5,683 nucleotides of DNA from Propionibacteriaceae bacterium UBA4569 (GCA_002387005.1 DGKN01000181.1:1-5683); one strand, 5' to 3'. Positions 1 through 5,394 are shown, counted from the first letter of the stretch. Numbers and translations are program-made. Notes: a model not told the origin generated them from the sequence alone.

Positions 1-219
1 AGCTGCCAGCACTCCGGCCCAGGCCAAGGTCTCGAAGGAGTCGGGCGCAGTGCGCGTGGCGTAGACGCCGCGGCTCAGCCGACGCCATCGCCCCTCGCCC
101 AGCAGCCGCCGAACCACGGAGTCACCGAGGAATCGGTGCACCTGCTCCCTGGACAGCACCCCTGCTTGGAGATCGGCGAGCTGCGTGAGTTCCACGGGCA
201 GGAGGTGGCGTGACTTCAT
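1..219 (-). CDS. AbiEi-antitoxin/DUF559-type winged-helix protein, N-terminal part (cut by window edge)
   Basis: The reverse strand is open from an ATG at 219-217 to base 1, giving 73 codons without a stop; the rest lies outside the window. Residues 20-53 show the pattern of the N-terminal winged helix in actinobacterial AbiEi-type antitoxin or DUF559 proteins: GVLSREQ, then VVRRLLGEGRWRRL, then SRGVYA. In this family the domain is often followed by a C-terminal part related to Vsr-like nucleases, which cannot be seen here. Such proteins are frequently solitary in actinobacteria, so the family name alone does not prove a toxin-antitoxin pair. The start has only a weak upstream AAGAG at 231-227; an in-frame GTG at 225-223 is an alternative. 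It follows the zinc-ribbon gene on the same strand after 161 bp and probably has its own promoter. The family call is from motif memory; the reading frame itself is clear. Confidence 0.68.
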   Translation of the reverse strand, partial: MKSRHLLPVELTQLADLQAGVLSREQVHRFLGDSVVRRLLGEGRWRRLSRGVYATRTAPDSFETLAWAGVLAA

Positions 220-268
220 GCCCACACTCTTGGAATTCGTGCTCGCCCGGTGCCATGTCGCGACGATC

Positions 269-310
269 TGTGGAAACCGCGGCGGCCACAGGTAGTGGGG
301 CTGTGGACAA
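269..310. promoter_or_regulatory. DnaA-box-like sites and CTGTGG/CCACAG repeats
   Basis: Bases 302-310 read on the minus strand as TTGTCCACA, the preferred DnaA box of high-GC actinobacteria. A second site at 269-277 reads GTTTCCACA on the minus strand, a weaker match 33 bp away, about three helical turns. The element CTGTGG occurs at 268-273 and 301-306, and its inverse CCACAG at 286-291, so the last two could form a 6-bp stem with a 9-base loop. The cluster sits 50-90 bp upstream of the AbiEi-like gene. Two sites are too few for a replication origin, and no dnaA or dnaN gene is near. A role in regulating the downstream gene, or chance, are both possible. Confidence 0.3.
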
Positions 311-380
311 CACGCGATCCACCGAGTGGGTGGCCTTTCTGTCGTGTATGGCAGTTTCGCCACCCAGTCCGGAACCCTGG

Positions 381-656
381 TCACCAGGAGCCGACCGAAC
401 CCCCACCCCCAGCGGGACCCGACAAAGGCTCGACCGGCGTCTCGTCGACCAATGTGTGGGAGACGGCGGCGGCGCGGGCGGCGGCCACCTCGGCGGGCAC
501 CTCGCCGTCGAGATTGCGGGGGGTCCAGCCCTGGGAAGTCGTCCACTCGCTGTTGCAACCGCCGCAGCGGAACACCTGCAATCCGTCCAGCTGCTCGTCG
601 GCAGAACGCCAGTCGCACTTGTCCTGGCATGCGGTGGCCTGCAGTTCACGCGTCAT
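381..656 (-). CDS. Small zinc-ribbon protein of unknown function
   Basis: A 91-residue protein with four cysteines arranged as a zinc ribbon: C10 and C14 (CX3C) and C31 and C34 (CX2C, in FRCGGC), followed by SEWTTSQGWTPRNLDG. The C-terminal third is low-complexity, rich in Ala, Pro and Gly. I recognise the general form as a small actinobacterial zinc-binding protein but know no function for it; DNA, RNA or protein binding are all possible. The ATG at 656 is chosen over one seven codons upstream (677) because GAGG at 668-665 stands 8 bases before it. The gene runs divergently from the transcarboxylase operon across 112 bp, so control elements could be shared. Its stop overlaps a short inverted repeat, CCTGG-TCA-CCAGG at 376-388. 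An overlapping minus-strand frame at 649-122 lacks motifs and is taken as a shadow. Confidence 0.72.
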   Translation of the reverse strand: MTRELQATACQDKCDWRSADEQLDGLQVFRCGGCNSEWTTSQGWTPRNLDGEVPAEVAAARAAAVSHTLVDETPVEPLSGPAGGGGSVGSW

Positions 657-692
657 GCCCACAGCCTCGCACGGCACGGTCGTGCAGCACGC

Positions 693-714
693 GTGAACTG
701 TTTGTGAACCGTTT
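693..714. repeat. Tandem 11-bp direct repeat, possible response-regulator box
   Basis: GTGAACTGTTT (693-703) is followed directly by GTGAACCGTTT (704-714): two 11-bp units with one mismatch. A degenerate third unit in the same phase starts at 682 (GTGCAG). On the minus strand the core is GTTCAC repeated every 11 bases. Direct repeats of this spacing and similar core are known for PhoP-type OmpR-family regulators, such as the Streptomyces PHO box and the mycobacterial TCACAGC-N4-TCACAGC box. The repeat lies between two divergent genes, just upstream of the possible -10 of the transcarboxylase operon. That a regulator binds here is inferred. Confidence 0.45.
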
Positions 715-721
715 CGCTAAT
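693..721 (+). promoter_or_regulatory. Possible promoter of the transcarboxylase operon
   Basis: GCTAAT at 716-721 is a fair -10 match, four of six bases of TATAAT. Seventeen bases upstream lies GTGAAC at 693-698, a poor -35 that coincides with the first unit of the 11-bp repeat. A start near 728 would give a leader of roughly 40 bases. The weak -35 lying inside a repeat would suit an activator-dependent promoter, but this is only a pattern match. Confidence 0.3.
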
Positions 722-722
722 G

Positions 723-768
723 GCACCCCGCCGGTCCATCGGGGCGGCCCCGGTGCAAGGATGGGCCC
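723..768 (+). promoter_or_regulatory. Structured leader and ribosome binding site of the 5S gene
   Basis: GCACC (723-727) pairs with GGTGC (752-756) and CCGCC (728-732) pairs with GGCGG (743-747). Together they make a 10-bp GC-rich stem with a CCCC bulge at 748-751 and a 10-base loop. An alternative 5-bp stem is CGGGG (740-744) with CCCCG (748-752), loop CGG. The Shine-Dalgarno AAGGA (757-761) starts on the base after the main hairpin, 7 bases before the ATG at 769. The 10-bp palindrome ATGGGCCCAT (761-770) covers the first two bases of the start codon. The ribosome site is well supported; a regulatory role for the structures is inferred. Confidence 0.45.
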
Positions 769-2265
769 ATGAGTCCGCGACAGATTGGCGTAACAGAGGT
801 CGCCCTCCGCGATGCGCACCAGAGCTTGATGGCAACCCGCATGGCCATGGAAGACATGGTCGATGCTTGTGCTGACATTGATGCTGCCGGCTACTGGTCG
901 GTTGAGTGCTGGGGTGGGGCCACCTTTGATTCCTGCATCCGATTCCTCAACGAAGACCCCTGGGAGCGTCTGCGCACCTTCCGCAAGCTGCTGCCGAACA
1001 GCCGCCTGCAGATGCTGCTGCGTGGTCAGAACCTGCTGGGTTACCGACACTACGAGGACATGGTCGTCGAGAAGTTCGTCGACAAGTCCGCCGAGAACGG
1101 CATGGACGTCTTCCGTGTGTTCGACGCCCTGAACGACCCCCGCAACATGGCCGAGGCCATGCAGGCGGTCAAGAAGACGGGCAAGCACGCCCAGGGCACC
1201 ATCTGCTACACGATCAGCCCGCTCCACACCGTCGAGGGCTACGTCAAGCTCGCCGGCCAGCTGCTGGACATGGGCGCCGAGAGCCTTGCCCTCAAGGACA
1301 TGGCCGCGCTGCTCAAGCCGCAGCCCGCCTACGACATCATCCGGGGCATCAAGGAGACCTACGGCGAGGACGTGCAGGTCAACGTCCACTGCCACTCCAC
1401 CACCGGCGTGACCCTGGTGACGCTGATGAAGGCCATCGAGGCCGGCGCCGACGTGGTCGACACCGCCATCAGCTCCATGAGCCTCGGCCCGGGCCACAAC
1501 CCGACCGAGTCGCTGGTCGAGATGCTCGAGGGCACCGAGTTCACCACCGGCCTCGACATGGACCGCCTCATCAAGATCCGCGACCACTTCGCGGCGATCC
1601 GTCCCAAGTACAAGGCCTTCGAGTCGGCCACCCTGGTGGACACCGACATCTTCCGCAGCCAGATCCCCGGCGGCATGCTCTCGAACATGGAGAGCCAGCT
1701 CAAGGCACAGGGTGCGGGTGACCGCATCAAGGAGGTCATGGAGGAGGTGCCGGTCGTCAAGAAGGACGCCGGCTACCCGCCGCTGGTCACCCCGTCCAGC
1801 CAGATCGTCGGCACCCAGGCCGTGTTCAACGTCCTGATGGGCCGCTACAAGGTGATGACCGGCGAGTTCGCCGACCTGATGCTCGGCTACTACGGCGAGT
1901 GCATGGGCGAGCGCAACCCCGAGGTCGTCGCTCTGGCCAAGGCACAGCAGAAGAAGGACGAGATCACGGTGCGTCCGGCCGACCTGCTCGAGCCCGAGTG
2001 GGAAAAGCTGGTCGCTGACGCCGAGGCGCTCCCGGGCTACAACGGCACCGAGGAGGACGTGCTCACCAACGCCATGTTCCCCGGCGTCGCGCCCAAGTTC
2101 TTCGCCTCCCGCGAGGAGGGCCCGAAGAATGTCGGCAAGACCGGGGCCCAGCTCCAGGCCGAGGCGGACGCTGCGGCTGGCAAGGCCAATGCGCTGTCCG
2201 AACCTGTCACCTACAACGTCTCCTTCGACGGTCGCAAGCACACCGTCAAGGTCGAGCCGGCCTGA
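769..2265 (+). CDS. Methylmalonyl-CoA carboxytransferase (transcarboxylase) 5S subunit
   Basis: This cytoplasmic subunit catalyses the second half-reaction of transcarboxylase: carboxybiotin on 1.3S plus pyruvate gives oxaloacetate. The 498-residue protein has the TIM-barrel carboxyltransferase fold shared with pyruvate carboxylase and oxaloacetate decarboxylase alpha, starting at RDAHQSLMATRM (14-25). The metal site known from the P. shermanii 5S structure (Asp23, carbamylated Lys184, His215, His217) maps to D15, K176 in LALKDMAALLKP, and H207/H209 in VHCHS. Barrel motifs YWSVECWGGATFD and SSMSLGPGHNPTES are also intact. The C-terminal PycB-like region ends in a short beta motif, VTYNVSFDGRKHTVKV. 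It is 8 residues shorter at the N-terminus than the P. shermanii protein as I recall it. The ATG at 769 has AAGGA 7 bases upstream. It is first in the operon, 20 bp before 12S. The first 65 codons use far more A/T-ending codons than the rest. Confidence 0.96.
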   Translation: MSPRQIGVTEVALRDAHQSLMATRMAMEDMVDACADIDAAGYWSVECWGGATFDSCIRFLNEDPWERLRTFRKLLPNSRLQMLLRGQNLLGYRHYEDMVVEKFVDKSAENGMDVFRVFDALNDPRNMAEAMQAVKKTGKHAQGTICYTISPLHTVEGYVKLAGQLLDMGAESLALKDMAALLKPQPAYDIIRGIKETYGEDVQVNVHCHSTTGVTLVTLMKAIEAGADVVDTAISSMSLGPGHNPTESLVEMLEGTEFTTGLDMDRLIKIRDHFAAIRPKYKAFESATLVDTDIFRSQIPGGMLSNMESQLKAQGAGDRIKEVMEEVPVVKKDAGYPPLVTPSSQIVGTQAVFNVLMGRYKVMTGEFADLMLGYYGECMGERNPEVVALAKAQQKKDEITVRPADLLEPEWEKLVADAEALPGYNGTEEDVLTNAMFPGVAPKFFASREEGPKNVGKTGAQLQAEADAAAGKANALSEPVTYNVSFDGRKHTVKVEPA

Positions 2266-2285
2266 CCGGCGAAGGGATAACAACA

Positions 2286-3839
2286 ATGGCCAAGAACAAG
2301 ACCATGGCCGATCGCCTCGAGCAGCTCCAGTCCGAACGCGCACGCGTCCGGGCCGGTGGCGGCGAGAAGCGCATCGCCAAGCAGCACGAGAAGGGTGCGA
2401 TGACCGCGCGCGAGCGCGTCGACACCCTGCTCGATCCGGGAACCCTGCTCGAGGATGGTGCCTTCCGCAAGAACCGCACCACCTTCTTCGGCATGGACAA
2501 GGCGGACATGCCCGCTGACGGCGTCATCACTGGCGCCGGCGCGGTGCTCGGTCGTCCCGTCCACTTCGCCAGCCAGGACTTCACCGTCGCCGGTGGCTCC
2601 GCGGGCGAGGTGCACAACGTCAAGGTCGCCGAGTCGATGCACGCGGCGCTCGAGACGGGCACACCCTTCGTCTTCATCAACGACTCGGGTGGCGCCCGCG
2701 TCCAGGAGGGTATCGACTCGCTGTCCGGCTACGGCAAGGTGTTCTACGAGAATGTCCTCCTGTCGGGCGTCGTGCCGCAGATCTCCATCATCGCCGGCCC
2801 CTGCGCCGGTGGCGCGGTCTACTCCCCGGCCCTGACCGACTTCATCATCCAGACGCGCAAGGCCCACATGTTCATCACGGGCCCGAATGTCATCAAGCAG
2901 GTCACCGGTGAGGACGTCACCCAGGACGAGCTGGGTGGCGCGGACGCGCAGATGGCATCCGGCGTCGTGCACTTCGTGGCCGACGATGACGAGCAGGCAC
3001 TGTTCCTGGCGAAGAAGCTGCTCAGCTTCCTGCCGCAGAACAATGCCGAGGAGGCTCCGATCGTCCAGCCCGTCGACGACGTACAGGACAACCCGCGCCT
3101 GCGCGAGATCATCCCGGATGAGGGCAACAAGGGCTACGACGTGCGCGAGGTCATCCGCGAGATCGTGGACCGTGGTGACTTCCTCGAGGTCCGCGCCGGC
3201 TTCGCTCAGAACATCGTGGTGGGCTTTGGCCGAATCGTCGGCCGCACGGTCGGCTTCGTGGCGAACAACCCCTCGGTGATGTCCGGCGTGCTGGACATCG
3301 ACTCCTCGGACAAGGGGTCGACCTTCATCCGCTTCTGCAACGCCTTCAACATCCCGGTCGTGAACCTGGTCGACGTCCCCGGCTTCCTGCCGGGTGTCGC
3401 GCAGGAGCGCGGCGGCATCATCCGCCACGGCGCGAAGATGCTGTACGCCTACGCGGCGGCCACCGTGCCGAAGATCACGGTGGTCATGCGCAAGGCCTAC
3501 GGTGGCTCCTACCTTGCGATGTGCTCCAAGGACCTGGGCGCCGACAAGGTGTTCGCCTGGCCCAGCGCCGAGATCGCCGTCATGGGTGCCGAGGGCGCCG
3601 CGGCCGTCGTCTTCAAGCGGGAGATCGACGCCGCCGAGGATCCGACGACTCGGCGCGCCGAGCTGGTCGAGGAGTACCGCGAGACCTTCTCGACGCCGTA
3701 CATGGCCGCCTCCCGCGGCCAGGTGGACGACATCATCGACCCCGCCGAGACGCGTCGCATGCTGGCGCTCTCGCTGGAGATCCTGGCCACCAAGCGCCAG
3801 CTGCGCCCCGCCAAGAAGCACGGCCTCGAGCCGGCCTGA
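2286..3839 (+). CDS. Methylmalonyl-CoA carboxytransferase 12S subunit
   Basis: This subunit catalyses the first half-reaction, methylmalonyl-CoA plus biotin to propionyl-CoA plus carboxybiotin, and forms the hexameric core of the enzyme. The 517-residue length fits the family (about 520). Two crotonase-type carboxyltransferase domains are visible. The N-terminal one (about 30-260) has SGGARVQEG (134-142), the acyl-CoA/oxyanion loop GPCAGGAVYSPALTDF (171-186) and ITGPNVIK (197-204). The C-terminal one (about 275-505) has VDVPGFLPG (362-370), RKAYGGSYLAM (402-412), WPSAEIAVMGAEGAA (425-439) and RGQVDDIIDPAETR (477-490). It is related to propionyl-CoA carboxylase beta and methylmalonyl-CoA decarboxylase alpha (MmdA), and is sometimes annotated mmdA; the 5S neighbour and lack of a membrane beta subunit favour transcarboxylase. 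GAAGGG (2271-2276) lies 9 bases before the ATG. Position 222 is Gln where P. shermanii 12S has His. Confidence 0.96.
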   Translation: MAKNKTMADRLEQLQSERARVRAGGGEKRIAKQHEKGAMTARERVDTLLDPGTLLEDGAFRKNRTTFFGMDKADMPADGVITGAGAVLGRPVHFASQDFTVAGGSAGEVHNVKVAESMHAALETGTPFVFINDSGGARVQEGIDSLSGYGKVFYENVLLSGVVPQISIIAGPCAGGAVYSPALTDFIIQTRKAHMFITGPNVIKQVTGEDVTQDELGGADAQMASGVVHFVADDDEQALFLAKKLLSFLPQNNAEEAPIVQPVDDVQDNPRLREIIPDEGNKGYDVREVIREIVDRGDFLEVRAGFAQNIVVGFGRIVGRTVGFVANNPSVMSGVLDIDSSDKGSTFIRFCNAFNIPVVNLVDVPGFLPGVAQERGGIIRHGAKMLYAYAAATVPKITVVMRKAYGGSYLAMCSKDLGADKVFAWPSAEIAVMGAEGAAAVVFKREIDAAEDPTTRRAELVEEYRETFSTPYMAASRGQVDDIIDPAETRRMLALSLEILATKRQLRPAKKHGLEPA

Positions 3840-3850
3840 TCGGGGTGGAC

Positions 3851-4108
3851 ATGTCGCAGCCAACCACTGACACCGCTGACCTGCAGGCACTGGTCGCCGA
3901 GCTCACTGCGCGCCTCACCGCGCTCGAGGGCCAGGTGGCCACCCTGCAGGGCAACCAGAAGGTGCCCGATGACGTCATGGTGGCCATCTCAGCCGCCGTG
4001 GCGGCCTTCCTGGGCCACAAGGCGACCATCAAGGCCGTCCACTTCCGTCCGGCCCGCAACTGGACCACTGAGGCCCGCGGACGAGTGCACAACCGCTCGG
4101 TCCGCTGA
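3851..4108 (+). CDS. Small transcarboxylase-operon protein, OadG/MmdD-like soluble part (predicted)
   Basis: An 85-residue protein in the operon, 11 bp after 12S and 18 bp before 1.3S. Residues 8-36 form a likely amphipathic helix or short coiled coil (LQALVAELTARLTALEGQVA). After a polar hinge, residues 40-71 (DDVMVAISAAVAAFLGHKA, then IKAVHFRPARNW) and a basic tail GRVHNRSVR follow. The ISAAVAA...W...GR pattern resembles the C-terminal soluble part of OadG and MmdD/MmdE, small subunits of sodium-pump decarboxylases that help assemble the complex. No hydrophobic membrane helix like that at the OadG N-terminus is seen. A structural or assembly role with 12S, 5S or 1.3S is inferred from this likeness and the position. 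The ATG at 3851 is preceded by GGGGTGG (3842-3848), close for a ribosome site; an in-frame GTG at 3845 is an alternative start. No catalytic motif is visible. The existence of the gene is much surer than its role. Confidence 0.82.
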   Translation: MSQPTTDTADLQALVAELTARLTALEGQVATLQGNQKVPDDVMVAISAAVAAFLGHKATIKAVHFRPARNWTTEARGRVHNRSVR

Positions 4109-4126
4109 CCAGACAAGAGAGATGAC

Positions 4127-4498
4127 ATGAAGCTCAAGGTGACCGTCAACGGGACGGAATATGTGATCGACGTCGAGGTCGAGGAGGAGGACCAGCACAG
4201 CGCGATCCTCAGCCCGGTCGTCATCGGCGGCGTCAACACCGGCAACAACCCGATCCCCACCCGCGCCTCGATGCCGGCCGCCAGCAGCAATGCGGTCGTC
4301 GCGCCGCTGGCTGGCTCCGTCGCCCGCATCCTGGTCAAGGAGGGGGACGCGATCGAGGCCGGTCAGGTGCTCGTCGTGCTGGAGGCCATGAAGATGGAGA
4401 CCGAGATCACCGCGCCCAGCGCCGGCACGGTTGGTCGCATCCTGGTGGAGAAGAGCCAGCCCGTCCAGGGTGGCCAGGCGCTCATCGAGTTCGCCTGA
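4127..4498 (+). CDS. Methylmalonyl-CoA carboxytransferase 1.3S subunit, biotin carboxyl carrier
   Basis: This 123-residue protein carries CO2 as carboxybiotin between 12S and 5S. The biotinyl lysine is K89 in the motif EAMKMETEI, the same number as in P. shermanii 1.3S. The biotinyl domain covers about 57-123, from [16 protein letters not shown] through the second half [22 protein letters not shown]. The N-terminus [10 protein letters not shown] is identical to the P. shermanii segment that binds the large subunits. The linker (about 20-56) is unusual: instead of the Gly/Ala-rich stretch it has EVEEEDQHS, a hydrophobic patch [10 protein letters not shown], then Asn, Thr, Ser and Pro. AAGAGAG (4115-4121) precedes the ATG by 5 bases. 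A biotin ligase must act on K89, and none is in the window. It is the last gene before the terminator. Confidence 0.96.
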   Translation: MKLKVTVNGTEYVIDVEVEEEDQHSAILSPVVIGGVNTGNNPIPTRASMPAASSNAVVAPLAGSVARILVKEGDAIEAGQVLVVLEAMKMETEITAPSAGTVGRILVEKSQPVQGGQALIEFA

Positions 4499-4525
4499 CC
4501 TGCACTGCCTGAACAACCGCTCGAG

Positions 4526-4557
4526 AACTGGGCGCTCCCATCCGGGGGCGCCCAGTT
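4526..4557 (+). terminator. Hairpin terminator of the transcarboxylase operon
   Basis: AACTGGGCGC (4526-4535) is the exact inverse of GCGCCCAGTT (4548-4557). The stem continues inward with a G-U pair (T4536-G4547) and three C-G pairs, closing on the 4-base loop ATCC. This gives a 14-bp stem starting 28 bases after the 1.3S stop codon. No T-run follows, as is common for actinobacterial terminators. It lies 41 bp beyond the end of the convergent dehydrogenase gene and may serve both strands. Confidence 0.85.
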
Positions 4558-4598
4558 GTCCGTCCCAGCCGGGCTCGAATGCGACGAGCTGGGCTGAG

Positions 4599-5351
4599 TC
4601 AACAGGTGCGGTGCACCTTGTGGTTGGCCGCCTGTGCTCGGGGACGGATCACGAGCCGGTCGATGTTCACGTGTGACGGGCGGGTCGCCATCCAGCTGAT
4701 CGCGTCGGCGATGTCGTCGGCCACCAGGGGCTCATCCACTCCGGCGTAGACAGCGTCCGCCTTGGCCTGGTCACCGTGGAAACGGGTCAGGCTGAACTCG
4801 TCCGTGCGCACCATGCCGGGGCTGATCTCACACACCCGCACCGGCCGGTCGACGATCTCAAGGCGCAGCGCACCCACCATGGAGCGCTCGGCTGACTTGG
4901 CGCCGCAGTAGCCGGCGCCGCCCTCGTAGGCCGACTCGGCAGCGGTCGAGGTGACGAAGACGATCGTCCCGGCGGACTGCACCAGCGCGGGCAGCAGGGC
5001 CTTGGTCACCCGCGCGGTCCCGAAGACATTGGACGCGAACATGGTCTCCCAGGCGTCGAAGTCGGCCTGCGCCAGGGGCTCTTGGCCCACGGCCCCGCCA
5101 GCATTGTTCACCAGCAGGTCGAGCGAGCCACCGACGCGCTGGGCCAGCGCGTCCACGGCTGCCTGATCGGTGACATCGCACTCCAACCAGTCGCCCCCGA
5201 TATCGGCGGCCAACTGCTGCACCCGGTCGGCGCGACGTGCCACGCACAGTACCCGGTACCCCTCGGCAGCCAGCCGACGGGCCGTTGCGGCACCGATCCC
5301 GGAGCTGGCACCGGTCACCACTGCGAACCCCACAGCCTCACCATTGGTCAT
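4599..5351 (-). CDS. SDR-family NAD(P)-dependent oxidoreductase (YdfG-like)
   Basis: A classical short-chain dehydrogenase/reductase. Numbered from the ATG at 5351 (250 residues) it has the cofactor loop TGASSGIG at 13-20, NNAG at 82-85, the structural or catalytic Asn at 108, catalytic Ser135, and Y148-X3-K152 in YCGAK. The PG turn is in ISPGMVRTD. Arginines after the second strand (VARRADR, 37-43) suggest NADP(H) rather than NAD(H). The ending HVNIDRLVIRPRAQAANHKVHR recalls the YdfG/3-hydroxy-acid dehydrogenase group, but the substrate cannot be told. An upstream in-frame ATG at 5375 would add eight residues; 5351 is preferred because a G-rich GGATGGGG (5361-5354) lies before it and the cofactor loop then falls at the usual distance. 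It converges on the transcarboxylase operon and diverges from gpmA; no functional link to either is evident. Confidence 0.9.
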   Translation of the reverse strand: MTNGEAVGFAVVTGASSGIGAATARRLAAEGYRVLCVARRADRVQQLAADIGGDWLECDVTDQAAVDALAQRVGGSLDLLVNNAGGAVGQEPLAQADFDAWETMFASNVFGTARVTKALLPALVQSAGTIVFVTSTAAESAYEGGAGYCGAKSAERSMVGALRLEIVDRPVRVCEISPGMVRTDEFSLTRFHGDQAKADAVYAGVDEPLVADDIADAISWMATRPSHVNIDRLVIRPRAQAANHKVHRTC

Positions 5352-5388
5352 GACCCCATCCAACCACTCGGCCATGATTCAGCGTCGA

Positions 5389-5394
5389 TAGGCT
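5389..5394 (+). promoter_or_regulatory. Possible -10 element for leaderless gpmA
   Basis: TAGGCT matches the actinobacterial -10 pattern TANNNT and ends six bases before the A of the gpmA ATG at 5401. Initiation would therefore fall at or next to the start codon. There is no convincing Shine-Dalgarno before this ATG; GATAGG at 5387-5392 is a weak candidate that overlaps the same bases. The match to a leaderless promoter is by position and sequence only. Confidence 0.45.

Noticed and set aside
268..310. Replication origin based on DnaA-like boxes
   Set aside because: Only two sites, no AT-rich unwinding region, and no dnaA, dnaN or rpmH nearby.
376..388. Inverted repeat CCTGG-TCA-CCAGG over the stop of the zinc-ribbon gene, as a terminator
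   Set aside because: A 5-bp stem with a 3-base loop and no T-run is too weak to call a terminator.
122..649. 175-codon minus-strand frame overlapping the zinc-ribbon gene
   Set aside because: Low-complexity Pro/Arg/Ser protein without motifs; it overlaps both the zinc-ribbon frame and the AbiEi-like frame, which carry recognisable motifs.
210..772. Several plus-strand open frames in the left region
   Set aside because: They are antisense to the two minus-strand genes, lack family motifs, and have Arg/Ser/Pro-rich shadow composition.
646..2343. 565-codon open frame antisense to 5S
   Set aside because: It mirrors GC-ending codons of the sense gene, has no recognisable motif and is dominated by Leu, Val, Gly, Asp and His, typical of antisense shadows in high-GC DNA.
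3521..3850. Upstream extension of the 85-codon gene within the 12S coding region
   Set aside because: The frame is open by chance inside 12S; its translation is Arg/Gly/Asp-rich noise until the ATG at 3851.
2211..3890. 559-codon open frame antisense to 12S
   Set aside because: Same reason: the composition is that of a shadow frame, and the sense strand encodes a complete, well-conserved 12S subunit.
4122..4130. Two-codon frame ATG ACA TGA overlapping the 1.3S start
   Set aside because: Too short to judge and expected by chance; the ribosome-site spacing fits the ATG at 4127 better.
3733..4516. Minus-strand frames antisense to the small gene and 1.3S
   Set aside because: Shadows of conserved sense genes; no motif and no ribosome site.
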